Of a stretch of DNA of 64,000 nucleotides, positions 19,969-30,920 are shown piece by piece (the stretch's first letter is position 1; every line of letters starts with the position of its first letter). The translations under genes were made by a program, and so were the position numbers. The notes beneath the pieces were generated by a model. It saw only the letters and a program-made list of their open reading frames with translations, did not search any database and was not told the DNA's origin. Source of the DNA: Bacilli bacterium (lineage in GTDB: Bacteria > Bacillota_I > Bacilli_A > Izemoplasmatales > Hujiaoplasmataceae); assembly GCA_018399755.1 (NCBI GenBank), contig JAGYOE010000001.1, positions 53,457 through 117,456 on the forward strand. Direction: 5' to 3'.

Positions 19969-21630
19969 ATGAAAAAATATTTATTTGTTTTAGTTTTATT
20001 ATTAACATTATCACTATTTATTAATGATAATGTTTTTGCTGGTGATTCTGATTATTTGCCTGGGGGGAAAAATTATATTTCAAATGAAAATCTAACATAT
20101 GTTGATGATCAAGATTATTTATATACTACTAATAATATTTTGGTTAAACCTGATAGTAATTATACGTTATCTTTACCAATGGATTTTTTAACTTCACGTT
20201 TCTTAACAGTTACAATTTCATTTTATAATAATGAAACCTTTGTGACTGAATTATCCATTGAGATAGTGGAGTTTAATCAAAATTCCACACAAGAGGGGAA
20301 TGGATATTATTCTTTTTATGTATATCATGATTGTAATTATTTGCGACTAGAATTTGATAATGCTGATTTTCCAATGGATTTTACTGCTGATGAGGAAATT
20401 ATAGGAATGCAATTAGAAGAAGGTACTAGTGGCACGAATTATGAAACATATATACAAGGAACGATGATAGATACAGAGTCACCATATTTTCAGAGTTCTG
20501 GGTCAATAATTTCTTATATTGATCAACCTATAACAGCTACAGAGATCAAAGATTCTTTAGTAGCTATTGATGGAATTGATGGAGATGTTTCTGAAAATAT
20601 TGTTATTGTTGATGATCAATATACTGAATTTATGAATACAATTGGCAGTTATCAGATAGTATTTTCAGTTTCTGATTCTAGTAGCAATACTACAGAAATT
20701 ACTATTCCAATAGAAGTGATTGATGTTTTAGAACCAGTTTTTTCAGATATAGGAGTTATTCAAGCGGTATATCCTAATGCTTACACAGTTGAAGATATAT
20801 TGGGAATGTTATCAGCTAGTGATAATTACGATGGTGATATTTCTAGCGAGATTACTTTAGTTGAAGAAAATTATACAATAAACGCTGATCAAGTTGGAAC
20901 ATATGAATTAACTTTCACAGTTTCTGATTCAAGTAATAATTCTACTAATTATACTCAAGTAGTAGAAGTAATTGATGTTGAAGATCCAGTTATTGATGGC
21001 ATCTCAGAAATTCATACAGGTTATCAAACCTATGTAAGCGAAAGCGAAATAAAAGATCAGTTAACTATAACAGATAATTATGATGATGTTATTGATTTAG
21101 TTATTGTTACTGAAGCAAATACTTATAAGAATAATTCAGATACTATAGGGAATTATTCAGTAACTTTTTCTGTTACTGATTCATCGGGAAATAAAACTGA
21201 AAAGGCCATTGAAATGATTGTTATAGATAGTATTGGACCAATGATATATTTTGATTTATCTTATATTCAAGTTTATGCTGATACGGTAATGGAATTGCCA
21301 GATTTTGGGGAATTATTAACAAAATCAAATGAGTTAGATTCTAGCAAAAAGTATTTGATTACTGTGAAATATGATTCTTATACAAAACATGCTAATATGC
21401 CTGGCACATACCATCTATCATTGCAATTTGAAGATGAAGTCGGTGAAATGATAGAAAAAGATTTAGAAATTAGAGTGATAGATCGTGGTGTAGATGATAT
21501 TTATATAGCACAGGAGAATGAAGATATAGGTTTCTTTGAAAAAGCAAAAGATTATTTAATAACCGGAGGTATATCTTTGGTGTTAGTTATTAGTAATGTT
21601 TTGTGGTTTATAATTCTAAAGAAAAAGTAG
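19969..21630 (+). CDS. Surface protein with three DUF5011-type Ig-like repeats and C-terminal TM anchor
   Basis: Signal peptide; repeated ...GDVSENIVIV...GSYQIVFSVSDSSSNTT...VIDVLEPVF; C-terminal hydrophobic helix + KKK. Confidence 0.85.
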   Translation: MKKYLFVLVLLLTLSLFINDNVFAGDSDYLPGGKNYISNENLTYVDDQDYLYTTNNILVKPDSNYTLSLPMDFLTSRFLTVTISFYNNETFVTELSIEIVEFNQNSTQEGNGYYSFYVYHDCNYLRLEFDNADFPMDFTADEEIIGMQLEEGTSGTNYETYIQGTMIDTESPYFQSSGSIISYIDQPITATEIKDSLVAIDGIDGDVSENIVIVDDQYTEFMNTIGSYQIVFSVSDSSSNTTEITIPIEVIDVLEPVFSDIGVIQAVYPNAYTVEDILGMLSASDNYDGDISSEITLVEENYTINADQVGTYELTFTVSDSSNNSTNYTQVVEVIDVEDPVIDGISEIHTGYQTYVSESEIKDQLTITDNYDDVIDLVIVTEANTYKNNSDTIGNYSVTFSVTDSSGNKTEKAIEMIVIDSIGPMIYFDLSYIQVYADTVMELPDFGELLTKSNELDSSKKYLITVKYDSYTKHANMPGTYHLSLQFEDEVGEMIEKDLEIRVIDRGVDDIYIAQENEDIGFFEKAKDYLITGGISLVLVISNVLWFIILKKK

Positions 21631-21687
21631 ATTTATTATATAAAATTTATTGACATCTATTTAAGCATAAGGTATTATTATAATCAA

Positions 21688-21778
21688 TAAGGGAGTAGCT
21701 GGCCAAAGTGCGATTAAATCAACATCTTGGTTATTATACCTGGTTTAATTTAACAGCAAGACTTATGCACTTTTTTTT
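21688..21778 (+). promoter_or_regulatory. Candidate yybP-ykoY (Mn2+) riboswitch
   Basis: gggagtagct ... acagcaagacttatgcac spaced like the conserved 5' and 3' blocks of the class, immediately before a P-type ATPase; ends in U-run. Confidence 0.65.
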
Positions 21779-21817
21779 GTGTGTAGGTCTCTTTTTTTAA
21801 ATAGAGAGGATGGAAAG

Positions 21818-24508
21818 ATGGATTTTTATAATAAAAACAAGCAAGAAATTTTAGATGAATTAAAGGTTAATCCTAAAGAGGGATTAACTTCTAAAGAAGT
21901 TCAATTAAGAAAAGAAAAATACGGAATTAATCAATTAAGAGAAAAGAAGAAAAAAACATTATTAATGATGTTTTTAGATCAATTCAAAGATTTTTTGGTG
22001 ATAATTTTAATTATTGCGGCTGCCGTTTCAGTAATAGTAGGTATTATTGAGGGCGAAGGCTTAATTGATGGTTTCATTATTATTGCTATTGTTATTTTAA
22101 ATGCTGTTTTAGGTGTTAATCAAGAGCAAAAAGCTAATAATGCTTTAGCGGCATTAAAGAAAATGAGTTCACCACATGCAAAAGTTATTAGAGACGGAAA
22201 AATTATGGAAATTTCTTCTGAAGAGCTAACTGTTGGTGATATTGTTTTATTGGAAACTGGAGATTATGTAGCTGCGGATATTCGTTTATTAGAATCTACT
22301 AATTTAAAAACCGATGAATCTTCTTTAACTGGAGAATCTACTCCAGTTGAAAAAGACGCTGAAGTTAAGCTAAAAGAAGGAACTACTTTAGCTGAACGCG
22401 AAAACTCAGTTTATATGTCAACTTTAGTTACTTATGGTAAAGGTAAAGGTATAGTTACTGATATCGGTATGGAAACTGAAATCGGTAAGATAGCTACAAT
22501 GTTAGATGCTGTAGAAGAAGGAAAAACTCCCCTACAAAAAACCATTGATCAATTTGCTAAATTTTTAGGAATTATAATTATAATTATTTCTGTATTTGTT
22601 TTTATTTTAGGTTTAATTCAAGCAGAAACGTCTCAAGATATATTTGAAATATTCTTAACATCTGTTGCTTTAGCTGTAGCTGCTATTCCTGAAGGCTTAA
22701 CTGCGGTTATAACTGTTGTTTTAGCTTTGGGTATGCAACGAATGGTTAAACGAAATGCAATTATAAAAAATCTATCTACTGTTGAAACTTTAGGTCAAGC
22801 TTCAGTTATTTGTTCAGATAAGACTGGAACACTTACGCAAAATGAAATGACAGTAAGAAGGGTTTATGATTTAGATAATGCATATGAAATAACCGGTAGT
22901 GGATATGAAACTAAGGGGAAAATTCTCTTAAATAAAAAGGAAGTTAAGTTAACTCATAATTTAGAGAAGATAATGCAGATATCAGTTCTTTGTAATGATT
23001 CTAAGTTAGAGAGTGAAGATAAAGTTATTGGTGACCCAACTGAAGCTGCACTTTTAGTTTTAGCTGCTAAGGCTGGATTTGAAGTTGATAATCCTGAAGA
23101 TAAATATCCTCAAGCAAACGAGTATACTTTTGATTCAACTAGAAAAATGATGTCTTCAATTAATAAAATCGAAGATAAATACTTTGTTTTAACCAAAGGT
23201 GCTAGTGACCAACTAATTAAGAAATGTAATCGTATTTCAATAAATGGAAAAATTAGAGAAATAAAGGATAAAGATATTGAAAAAATATCAAAACAAAATG
23301 AAAAATATTCAAAACAGGCTTATAGAGTTTTAGGTTTTGCTTATCGCGAAACTGATAATCCTAAATCAATGGATTTAGAGCAAGATTTAATCTTTGTTGG
23401 TTTAGTAGCAATGATTGATCCGCCTAGAGTAGAAGCAAAAGATGCAATTGCTAAATGTCATAATGCTGGTATTAGAGTAATGATGATTACGGGCGACCAT
23501 TTAACTACTGCAAAAGCAATTGCTAGTGAGTTAAATATATTAAAAGAAGGTGGCTTAGCTTTATCTGGTGAAGATACTCAGAATATGAGTGATGAAGAAT
23601 TTGAAGAAGCAATTATGAAATGTGATGTTTTTGCTAGAAGCACTCCATCAGATAAGATTAGAATAGTTGAAGTATTGCAAAAAAATGGTGAAGTTGTTGC
23701 TATGACAGGTGATGGGGTAAATGATTCACCGGCTTTAAAACAAGCTGAAATTGGTGTTGCTATGGGTATTACTGGAACAGAAGTTTCTAAAGAAGCTTCT
23801 AATATGATTCTTACTGATGATAATTTTTCTTCTATTGTAGCGGCGGTTGAAGAAGGAAGAACGATTTATAGCAATATTAGAAAGTTTACTGTATTCTTAG
23901 TTTCTTGTAATATTGGGGAAATTCTAGTGATTTTAATCTCAATGATATTTAGCGGGTTCTTCGGAGGATTATTACCATTACTTGCAATTCATTTATTATG
24001 GATTAATTTAATGACAGACTCATTCCCAGCATTTGCTCTTGGGATGGAAGAAGCTGAAGGTAATACTATGGACCGTGAGCCTAGAGATACTAATGAAAAA
24101 ATCTTAAATAAAGAAACACTAATTAAAGTTTCAATTCAAGGTTTAGGATTAATGATTGCTGGTTTAACAGCATTTAAACTAGGGTTAGATGTTATACCAG
24201 ATGCTTCAATTGCACAAGCGAGAACGATGGCTTTTGTAACGATTGTATTTGGCGAGTTGTTTAGAGCTTATTCAGCTAGATCAGAAAGAAAATTTTTGTT
24301 CCAAATGAATCCGTTTAGTAATAAGTTTTTAAATTATTCGATTTTCCTATCAGTAGGATTGGTACTTTTATTAGTTTATGTACCTTTCTTAGCTAATGTT
24401 TTTAGTATAGAAGGATTAACGTTAGTGGAATTATTAATTACTATTGGTCTTGGGTTTGTACCAATGTTATTTGGTGAACTTACAAAAATCGTACAAAAGC
24501 AAACATAA
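21818..24508 (+). CDS. P-type cation ATPase (P2A, Ca2+/Mn2+ type)
   Basis: DKTGTLTQNEM, PEGL, TGES, MTGDGVNDSPALKQA motifs. Confidence 0.95.
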   Translation: MDFYNKNKQEILDELKVNPKEGLTSKEVQLRKEKYGINQLREKKKKTLLMMFLDQFKDFLVIILIIAAAVSVIVGIIEGEGLIDGFIIIAIVILNAVLGVNQEQKANNALAALKKMSSPHAKVIRDGKIMEISSEELTVGDIVLLETGDYVAADIRLLESTNLKTDESSLTGESTPVEKDAEVKLKEGTTLAERENSVYMSTLVTYGKGKGIVTDIGMETEIGKIATMLDAVEEGKTPLQKTIDQFAKFLGIIIIIISVFVFILGLIQAETSQDIFEIFLTSVALAVAAIPEGLTAVITVVLALGMQRMVKRNAIIKNLSTVETLGQASVICSDKTGTLTQNEMTVRRVYDLDNAYEITGSGYETKGKILLNKKEVKLTHNLEKIMQISVLCNDSKLESEDKVIGDPTEAALLVLAAKAGFEVDNPEDKYPQANEYTFDSTRKMMSSINKIEDKYFVLTKGASDQLIKKCNRISINGKIREIKDKDIEKISKQNEKYSKQAYRVLGFAYRETDNPKSMDLEQDLIFVGLVAMIDPPRVEAKDAIAKCHNAGIRVMMITGDHLTTAKAIASELNILKEGGLALSGEDTQNMSDEEFEEAIMKCDVFARSTPSDKIRIVEVLQKNGEVVAMTGDGVNDSPALKQAEIGVAMGITGTEVSKEASNMILTDDNFSSIVAAVEEGRTIYSNIRKFTVFLVSCNIGEILVILISMIFSGFFGGLLPLLAIHLLWINLMTDSFPAFALGMEEAEGNTMDREPRDTNEKILNKETLIKVSIQGLGLMIAGLTAFKLGLDVIPDASIAQARTMAFVTIVFGELFRAYSARSERKFLFQMNPFSNKFLNYSIFLSVGLVLLLVYVPFLANVFSIEGLTLVELLITIGLGFVPMLFGELTKIVQKQT

Positions 24509-24559
24509 TAAAAACTATTCTTAATGATTATCTTAATAATAGATAATAATAAATAAACA

Positions 24560-24960
24560 TGAAAAAATGGTGATAGTGATTGTGTAAATTAAAAAATATA
24601 GAAAAAGTGTATAGATGAATTTATATTAACACAAACACAGAAGACAAATGTTTTATTAGATATATTGATAAAACTTATATAAATAAGCTAATTGGATTTA
24701 ATCAAGCTATTGATTGTTTAATGGCTGAGATTTTAATTTATTTTGATAGAATTATATTTCCTATAATTATGACAGTAGTTTGTTATAATCAATTAACCTT
24801 TTACAAAGTATCAGCAACTTATTGTTGGTTGGTATTATTGATTCTTTTATCACAAGAAAGATTTAGGATTTGTAGTTATTTACGAATATGAACATAATAA
24901 GAAAGTGCTTTTAAAAGCTAGAAAATATAATGAAAGAGCGATAAGATATATAACAAGTAA
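24560..24960 (+). pseudogene. Degenerate coding remnant (uncharacterised)
   Basis: Short protein-like stretches in changing frames (e.g. FIRYIDKTYINKLIGFNQAIDCLMAEILIYFD), no intact ORF. Confidence 0.35.
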
Positions 24961-24980
24961 GTTGCCGGTACAAGTGAAAA

Positions 24981-25002
24981 GAAAAGCGCTGTAAAGCGCT
25001 TT
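24981..25002 (+). terminator. Rho-independent terminator
   Basis: aaaagcgctgtaaagcgctttt. Confidence 0.7.
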
Positions 25003-25079
25003 TGTATTTTTCTATAATTTTATAAAAATAGTTTCATTTCGTGATATAATAAAAATAACATTAATTTTTGAGGTGAAAT

Positions 25080-26693
25080 ATGAAGCTAAATTATAGAAAG
25101 ATTTTTTATGTAGGGCTTGCGTTTTTATTAATATCAATGTTTTGGCAAACTTATGATTCAATTATCACAAAAATCTTGATTGATAAATTTGGTTTAAACC
25201 AAACCTGGTCTGGATTAGTGATGGCTTTAGATAATATTTTAGCTTTATTTTTAATTCCATTATTTGGAAGTTTATCTGATAAAGCTAATACTAAAAGGGG
25301 TAGAAGAACTCCTTTTATTATAATTGGTACTGTTATTGCAGCGTTTGCTTTTATGGCTTTAACTTTTACTGATAATGTACAAAAGTCTAAGATTAATGCT
25401 CAATCAGAAATTATTAATAATTATAATACTATTTATGAATCTGGAGATAATTTAACTTATAATGAATGGAATAGTATTTACTTACAAGTTGAAAATGAAT
25501 GGCTTGAGTTAAAAAATGATGAAATTATTTCTAATGAAAAATATAATGAGTATGAAGAAGATATTATTACTCCTATGGGTGAAATATTAGAAGATGATAT
25601 TGTAAGCGAAGATGAAGAGAATGATTTGAAAACACTATTTGATTTACATGCTAATAAAAGAGCCTGGGTTGTTACATCTAGGTCACCTTCGACTTTTATT
25701 ATCTTTGTAGCAACTTTATTTATTGCGCTTTTATCGATGGCAACTTTTAGATCACCTGCAGTTGCGTTGATGCCAGATGTTACTATTAAACCGTTAAGAT
25801 CTAAAGCGAATGCGATTATTAACTTAATGGGATCATTTGGAGCATTGATATCATTAGGTATATTAATGCTTTTCGGATTAGATAGATTATCTTATGTTGA
25901 TTATACTCCGGCCTTTATTGCGGTTGGGTTAATGATGATTATGCTTTTAATATTCTTCTTGTTAAAAGTAAAAGAACCTGAATTGGTTGCAGAAAAGGTT
26001 TCTGAAGAGGTTAAATATAATTTAGAAATAGATGAAGTAGAAATAAATGAGGTTGAACCAGAAAAATTAGCTGATGAAAAATTATCGAAAGATAAAAAAA
26101 TATCTCTAATCTTAATTTTAACTTCAGTTTCATTGTGGTTTATGGGTTATAATGCTGTTACAACAAAATTATCAGATTATGCACCTAAGGTATTAGAAAT
26201 AGGTTACGGGATACCAATTTATATTGCTCATGGAGCCGCTTTATTAGCGTTTATACCTATTGGAATATTAGCTACTAAAATTGGTAGAAAAAAAATAATC
26301 TTAATAGGAATCACCTTACTTACTCTTTGTTTTGGTTCAGTATATTTTCTTACTAAAGATACAGCTTTTATTATGTATTTAATCTTTGGTTTAACGGGAA
26401 TTGCTTGGGCGACTATAAATGTTAATTCTTATCCTATGGTTGTAGAATTAGCTAAAGGATCTAATGTTGGAAAATATACCGGTTATTATTATACATTTTC
26501 TATGGGTGCACAAATATTAACACCAATATTTTCTGGTTTTCTAATGGATCAATTTGGAAGAATTGCCTTGTTCCCATATGCAACTGTATTTGTGGCTATG
26601 TCTTTTGTTACAATGTTTTTAGTTAAACATGGGGATGCTAAGATTGATAAAAAAGGTTCATTAATTGAGAATTTTGATGTTGATATGGATTAA
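25080..26693 (+). CDS. MFS transporter with a roughly 110-residue hydrophilic insertion
   Basis: LFGSLSDKANTKRGRRTPFIIIGT; hydrophilic acidic insertion between early TM helices. Confidence 0.85.
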   Translation: MKLNYRKIFYVGLAFLLISMFWQTYDSIITKILIDKFGLNQTWSGLVMALDNILALFLIPLFGSLSDKANTKRGRRTPFIIIGTVIAAFAFMALTFTDNVQKSKINAQSEIINNYNTIYESGDNLTYNEWNSIYLQVENEWLELKNDEIISNEKYNEYEEDIITPMGEILEDDIVSEDEENDLKTLFDLHANKRAWVVTSRSPSTFIIFVATLFIALLSMATFRSPAVALMPDVTIKPLRSKANAIINLMGSFGALISLGILMLFGLDRLSYVDYTPAFIAVGLMMIMLLIFFLLKVKEPELVAEKVSEEVKYNLEIDEVEINEVEPEKLADEKLSKDKKISLILILTSVSLWFMGYNAVTTKLSDYAPKVLEIGYGIPIYIAHGAALLAFIPIGILATKIGRKKIILIGITLLTLCFGSVYFLTKDTAFIMYLIFGLTGIAWATINVNSYPMVVELAKGSNVGKYTGYYYTFSMGAQILTPIFSGFLMDQFGRIALFPYATVFVAMSFVTMFLVKHGDAKIDKKGSLIENFDVDMD

Positions 26694-26728
26694 ACAAATA
26701 AGCAATTATTGAAATTTAATATAAATAT

Positions 26729-26770
26729 AAAAGATGGTAGTATTATAGCAATTAAATACTAGCATCTTTT
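26729..26770. terminator. Bidirectional terminator between convergent genes
   Basis: aaaagatggtagtatt...aatactagcatctttt. Confidence 0.7.
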
Positions 26771-26806
26771 ATATTTCAATATTAGAATACGCTATTTTAA
26801 AAAAAA

Positions 26807-27553
26807 TTATTTTTCTTCAATTTCAGGTCTAAAGAATTCAAACACAGCGTTATCGTAGTGTTTTCTAACCATATTGAATTCTAATTTATTTCTTGCACAG
26901 TAAGAAATTACTGTCATACCTTTTTTATAAATTTTATCTGCGTATTTATTAGGTAAGTCTTTAATACCATAATTTATAAAATCTGGTTTTGTGAAGATAT
27001 TAAAAGTCATACTTCTCATCAAATACTTAATAAAACGATTCATTTTTAAATCATCATTAAAATATTCGGTTACTTGTCCTCTAATAATATCAGGATGATA
27101 TTTTTTAAACCAATGAACTATTTTAGGGCTAAATGAGTGAATTGCAAATTGACCTTTATAATTATCTATTGTTTTAATAAATGATTCACATAATAATTTA
27201 TTATCGCCTTTAGGTTTTAGTTCAATTAGAAGTGGAACTCTGCCATTAATAAATTCTAATACTTCAGATAATAATGGTATTTTTTCATTAGTATTTAGAA
27301 GATGATAATTTTTAATATCTGCATAATTTACTTTAGACAAATCAATATTCACATTACATAGTCTTTTAAGATTAATATCATGAAAAACAACTACTTTTCC
27401 ATCTTTAGTAACGTTTACATCCATTTCAATTGAGTAATTATAGTCAATTGCTTTTTTGAAAGCTAGTAAAGAGTTTTCTGGAATAGATTTATCTAATGAA
27501 TGAAACCCTCTATGAGCAATATAGTTTTCTTTAATCCATTTAACTTCTCTCAT
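26807..27553 (-). CDS. Glycerophosphodiester phosphodiesterase
   Basis: YIAHRGFHSLDKSIPENSLLAFKKAID...EMDVNVTKDGKVVVFHD. Confidence 0.93.
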   Translation of the reverse strand: MREVKWIKENYIAHRGFHSLDKSIPENSLLAFKKAIDYNYSIEMDVNVTKDGKVVVFHDINLKRLCNVNIDLSKVNYADIKNYHLLNTNEKIPLLSEVLEFINGRVPLLIELKPKGDNKLLCESFIKTIDNYKGQFAIHSFSPKIVHWFKKYHPDIIRGQVTEYFNDDLKMNRFIKYLMRSMTFNIFTKPDFINYGIKDLPNKYADKIYKKGMTVISYCARNKLEFNMVRKHYDNAVFEFFRPEIEEK

Positions 27554-27714
27554 ATTTTCACTCCTTAATTATTTCCGTCAAATATTATAACATGTTATTT
27601 AAAAAAATTGAGTTATTAATAAAAAATTATCAAAATATCATTTAGGTTTTTAATTTTTAAAGGTGGAATTTAGTTCATTTAATATGATATAATAATGTTG
27701 GAAGAGGTGGTTTT

Positions 27715-28890
27715 ATGGAAAATTTTATTTTTCATTCTCCTACAAAATTTGTTTTTGGTAAAGATACTGAAATTGAAGTTGGAGATTTATTAAATTCTTA
27801 TGGAGCGAAAAAAGTTTTAATTCATTATGGAACTGGTTCAATTAAGCGTTCTGGTTTATTTGATCGTGTAATTGAGTCTTTGAAAGAAGCTAGGATTGAT
27901 TTTGTGGAATTAGGTGGTGTAGTACCTAATCCAAGAGATGATTTAGTTTATGAAGGTATTGATTTATGTAAAAAAGAAAATGTCGATTTTGTTTTAGCAG
28001 TTGGCGGCGGATCAGCAATTGATTCCGCAAAAGCAATAGCTGCTGGAGCAAAATATGATGGAGATTTTTGGGATTTTTATGATAGAAAAGCAAAGATAGA
28101 AGACGCTTTAAAAATTGGAGTTATTTTAACACTTCCAGCTGCTGGTAGTGAAGGTTCTGCTAGTGCGGTTATTACCAATACAGATAGAATGTTAAAAAGA
28201 GGTTTGAATTCATCTTATTATCGGCCTACGTTTTCAATAATTAATCCAGAGTTAACCTATACTTTGCCTACTTATCAAACTTCTGCAGGTGTAGTGGATA
28301 TGATGGGGCATATTTTTGAAAGATATTTTACAAATAGTAAAAACACATTGTTTGTGGATAGATTAGCTGAGGGAACTTTAGTTTCAATTATGGAAGCCGG
28401 AAAAAAATTGATGAATGAACCAACTAATTATGAAGCAAGATCTATAATTTGTTGGGCCGGAACAATAGCACATAATGGTTTCTTTGGTGTTGGTAGAGAA
28501 GAAGATTGGACAAGCCACAGACTTGAACATGAGTTAAGTGCATTATTAGATGTTACTCATGGAGCTGGGTTAGCTGTTATTTATCCTGCTTATATGAAAT
28601 ACACTTTAAATAATCATATTAAGCGCTACAAACGTTTTGCGGAAAAATTATTTAATATAAATCCTGAGGGAAAAACTGATAAAGAGGTAGCTGAAGCGGG
28701 CATTAAAGCATTAGAGAATTTCTATGAATCAATTGATATGCCTACTAGATTTGCGGGTATTAATGCTTCAGAAAAAGACATTCCAAAACTATTAAAAAAA
28801 CTTGAAGAAAATGGCGGAAAGAGTTTTGGGCAATTTGAAAAATTAACAATTGAAGATGCTAAAAAAATATATCAACTAGCATGTGAATAG
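27715..28890 (+). CDS. Iron-containing alcohol dehydrogenase (butanol dehydrogenase-like)
   Basis: VGGGSAIDSAKAIAAGA; DVTHGAGLAVIYPAYM. Confidence 0.94.
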   Translation: MENFIFHSPTKFVFGKDTEIEVGDLLNSYGAKKVLIHYGTGSIKRSGLFDRVIESLKEARIDFVELGGVVPNPRDDLVYEGIDLCKKENVDFVLAVGGGSAIDSAKAIAAGAKYDGDFWDFYDRKAKIEDALKIGVILTLPAAGSEGSASAVITNTDRMLKRGLNSSYYRPTFSIINPELTYTLPTYQTSAGVVDMMGHIFERYFTNSKNTLFVDRLAEGTLVSIMEAGKKLMNEPTNYEARSIICWAGTIAHNGFFGVGREEDWTSHRLEHELSALLDVTHGAGLAVIYPAYMKYTLNNHIKRYKRFAEKLFNINPEGKTDKEVAEAGIKALENFYESIDMPTRFAGINASEKDIPKLLKKLEENGGKSFGQFEKLTIEDAKKIYQLACE

Positions 28891-28905
28891 AAGAGGAGAT
28901 AATCT

Positions 28906-29709
28906 ATGCCAGATACGCAAACTGTTATAATAGCATTTTTGGTAACTCTGGGTGCTGGTTTAGCAACTGGAATTGGTTCATTACTAGCGTTTTATCGAAA
29001 AAAAACTGATGCAAAATTTTTATCTATGTCATTAGGTTTTTCTGCTGGAGTTATGATTTATGTGTCTTTTGTAGAAATTTTTCCTAAAGCAAAAGATAAT
29101 TTAGGTGGCGACTCAAAAGCATATCTTTTGGCAACAATTGCTTTTTTTGTTGGAATTGCAATAATTGCTTTAATTGATAAATTGGTTCCTAGCGCAGAAA
29201 ACCCCCATGAAGTTAGAGATGTTTCTGATTTAAATGATGAAGCTAATAAAAAAAGTTTAATGAGAATGGGTCTTTTTTCAGCTTTGGCTATTGGAATTCA
29301 TAATTTTCCTGAAGGTTTAGCAACTTTTATGGCAATGTTAGATTCTCCTACTTTAGGTATTTCAATCACAATCGCAATCGCAATACATAATATACCAGAA
29401 GGTATAGCGGTTTCAGTGCCGATTTATTATGCTACCGGAGATAAGAAAAAAGCCTTTAAATATTCTTTTTTATCAGGTTTATCTGAACCAATAGGAGCTG
29501 TTGTTGGATATGTATTACTGATAACTATTTTTGGTTCAAGTTTGATGATTATGGGATATGTATTTGCTGGAGTAGCAGGAATAATGGTTTATATTTCCCT
29601 AGATGAATTATTGCCCACTGCAGAAAAATATGGAGAGCACCATTTATCAATTTATGGCTTAATAGCTGGAATGATAGTGATGGCTATAAGTCTTTTGCTT
29701 TTTAGTTAG
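28906..29709 (+). CDS. ZIP family metal transporter (ZupT-like)
   Basis: [15 protein letters not shown] and [20 protein letters not shown] motifs. Confidence 0.93.
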   Translation: MPDTQTVIIAFLVTLGAGLATGIGSLLAFYRKKTDAKFLSMSLGFSAGVMIYVSFVEIFPKAKDNLGGDSKAYLLATIAFFVGIAIIALIDKLVPSAENPHEVRDVSDLNDEANKKSLMRMGLFSALAIGIHNFPEGLATFMAMLDSPTLGISITIAIAIHNIPEGIAVSVPIYYATGDKKKAFKYSFLSGLSEPIGAVVGYVLLITIFGSSLMIMGYVFAGVAGIMVYISLDELLPTAEKYGEHHLSIYGLIAGMIVMAISLLLFS

Positions 29710-29752
29710 TTTTAATTTTTAATATATAATTTTTTTAAGAAGGAGTGAAAAA

Positions 29753-30853
29753 ATGATTATAGGATCAGTTAGAGAAATTAAAAAACTTGAGAGTCGCGTA
29801 GGATTAACTCCAAGTAGCGTTAAAGAATATGTAAGTCACGGTCATAAAGTTTATATTGAAAAAAATGCTGGGATTAATTCAGGTTTCTCAGATGATGACT
29901 ACATAAATGCAGGAGCTGAAATACTTGATAAAGCTATGGATGTTTGGAATAAATCAGACATGATAGTAAAAGTAAAAGAGCCTTTAGAACCTGAATATAA
30001 ATTTTTTAGAGATGGGTTGATTATTTATACGTATTTACATCTAGCAGCCGATGAAACATTAACACAAGAATTAATGAAAAGAGGTGTGAAATCTGTAGCT
30101 TATGAGACAATTGAATTAGAAGATGGTAAATTACCATGTTTAAAACCAATGAGTTCAGTGGCTGGCCGTTTAGGCGTTATAGAAGGAGCTAAGCATCTTC
30201 AAAAACCATTAGGTGGTTCGGGAATTTTATTATCAGGAGTTCCAGGCACAAGAAGAGCTAATGTTACTATTATAGGTGCTGGTACTGTAGGTGAAAGCGC
30301 AATTAAAATGGCTGTAGGACTAGGAGCTAATGTTACAGTATTAGACATAAATGTAGAAAAATTAACTTATCTAGATGATATATATGGAAATAGAGTTAAC
30401 ACACTTTATTCAAACGCTCATAATATTCAAGAGTCACTAGCAAAATCAGATTTAGTTATTAGTGGGGTATTATTACCAGGCGCTAAAGCACCAAAAATAA
30501 TTAAAAAAGAGTATTATAAAGATATGGCTCCTGGATCAGTGATTGTGGATGTAGCGATAGATCAAGGAGGCTCAACAGAAGTATCAAAGCCTACTTATCA
30601 TGATAACCCAACCTTTATAGTTGATGATATTATTCATTATTGCGTAGCTAATATGCCTGGGGCAGTACCTCAAACTTCCACAGTGGCCTTAAATAATTCA
30701 ACAATAAGATATGGACTAATGATAGCTAATTTAGGATTAGAAAAAGCAATGAATTTATCTAAACCAATTAAACTAGGAGTTAATACTTATAATGGAAAAT
30801 GCACTTGTAAAGGTGTTTGCGAGGCTTTTGAATTAGAGTATAAAGTTTTATAA
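29753..30853 (+). CDS. ald: Alanine dehydrogenase
   Basis: MIIGSVREIKKLESRVGLTPSSV; GAGTVGESAIKMAVGLGANVTVLD. Confidence 0.95.
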   Translation: MIIGSVREIKKLESRVGLTPSSVKEYVSHGHKVYIEKNAGINSGFSDDDYINAGAEILDKAMDVWNKSDMIVKVKEPLEPEYKFFRDGLIIYTYLHLAADETLTQELMKRGVKSVAYETIELEDGKLPCLKPMSSVAGRLGVIEGAKHLQKPLGGSGILLSGVPGTRRANVTIIGAGTVGESAIKMAVGLGANVTVLDINVEKLTYLDDIYGNRVNTLYSNAHNIQESLAKSDLVISGVLLPGAKAPKIIKKEYYKDMAPGSVIVDVAIDQGGSTEVSKPTYHDNPTFIVDDIIHYCVANMPGAVPQTSTVALNNSTIRYGLMIANLGLEKAMNLSKPIKLGVNTYNGKCTCKGVCEAFELEYKVL

Positions 30854-30888
30854 TATGAAATATATATTATTATATACAATAATAAAAA

Positions 30889-30920
30889 TAACCAGGAATT
30901 AAATTTCCTGGTTTATTTTT
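30889..30920. terminator. Rho-independent terminator between convergent genes
   Basis: aaccaggaattaaatttcctggtt + T-rich. Confidence 0.75.
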
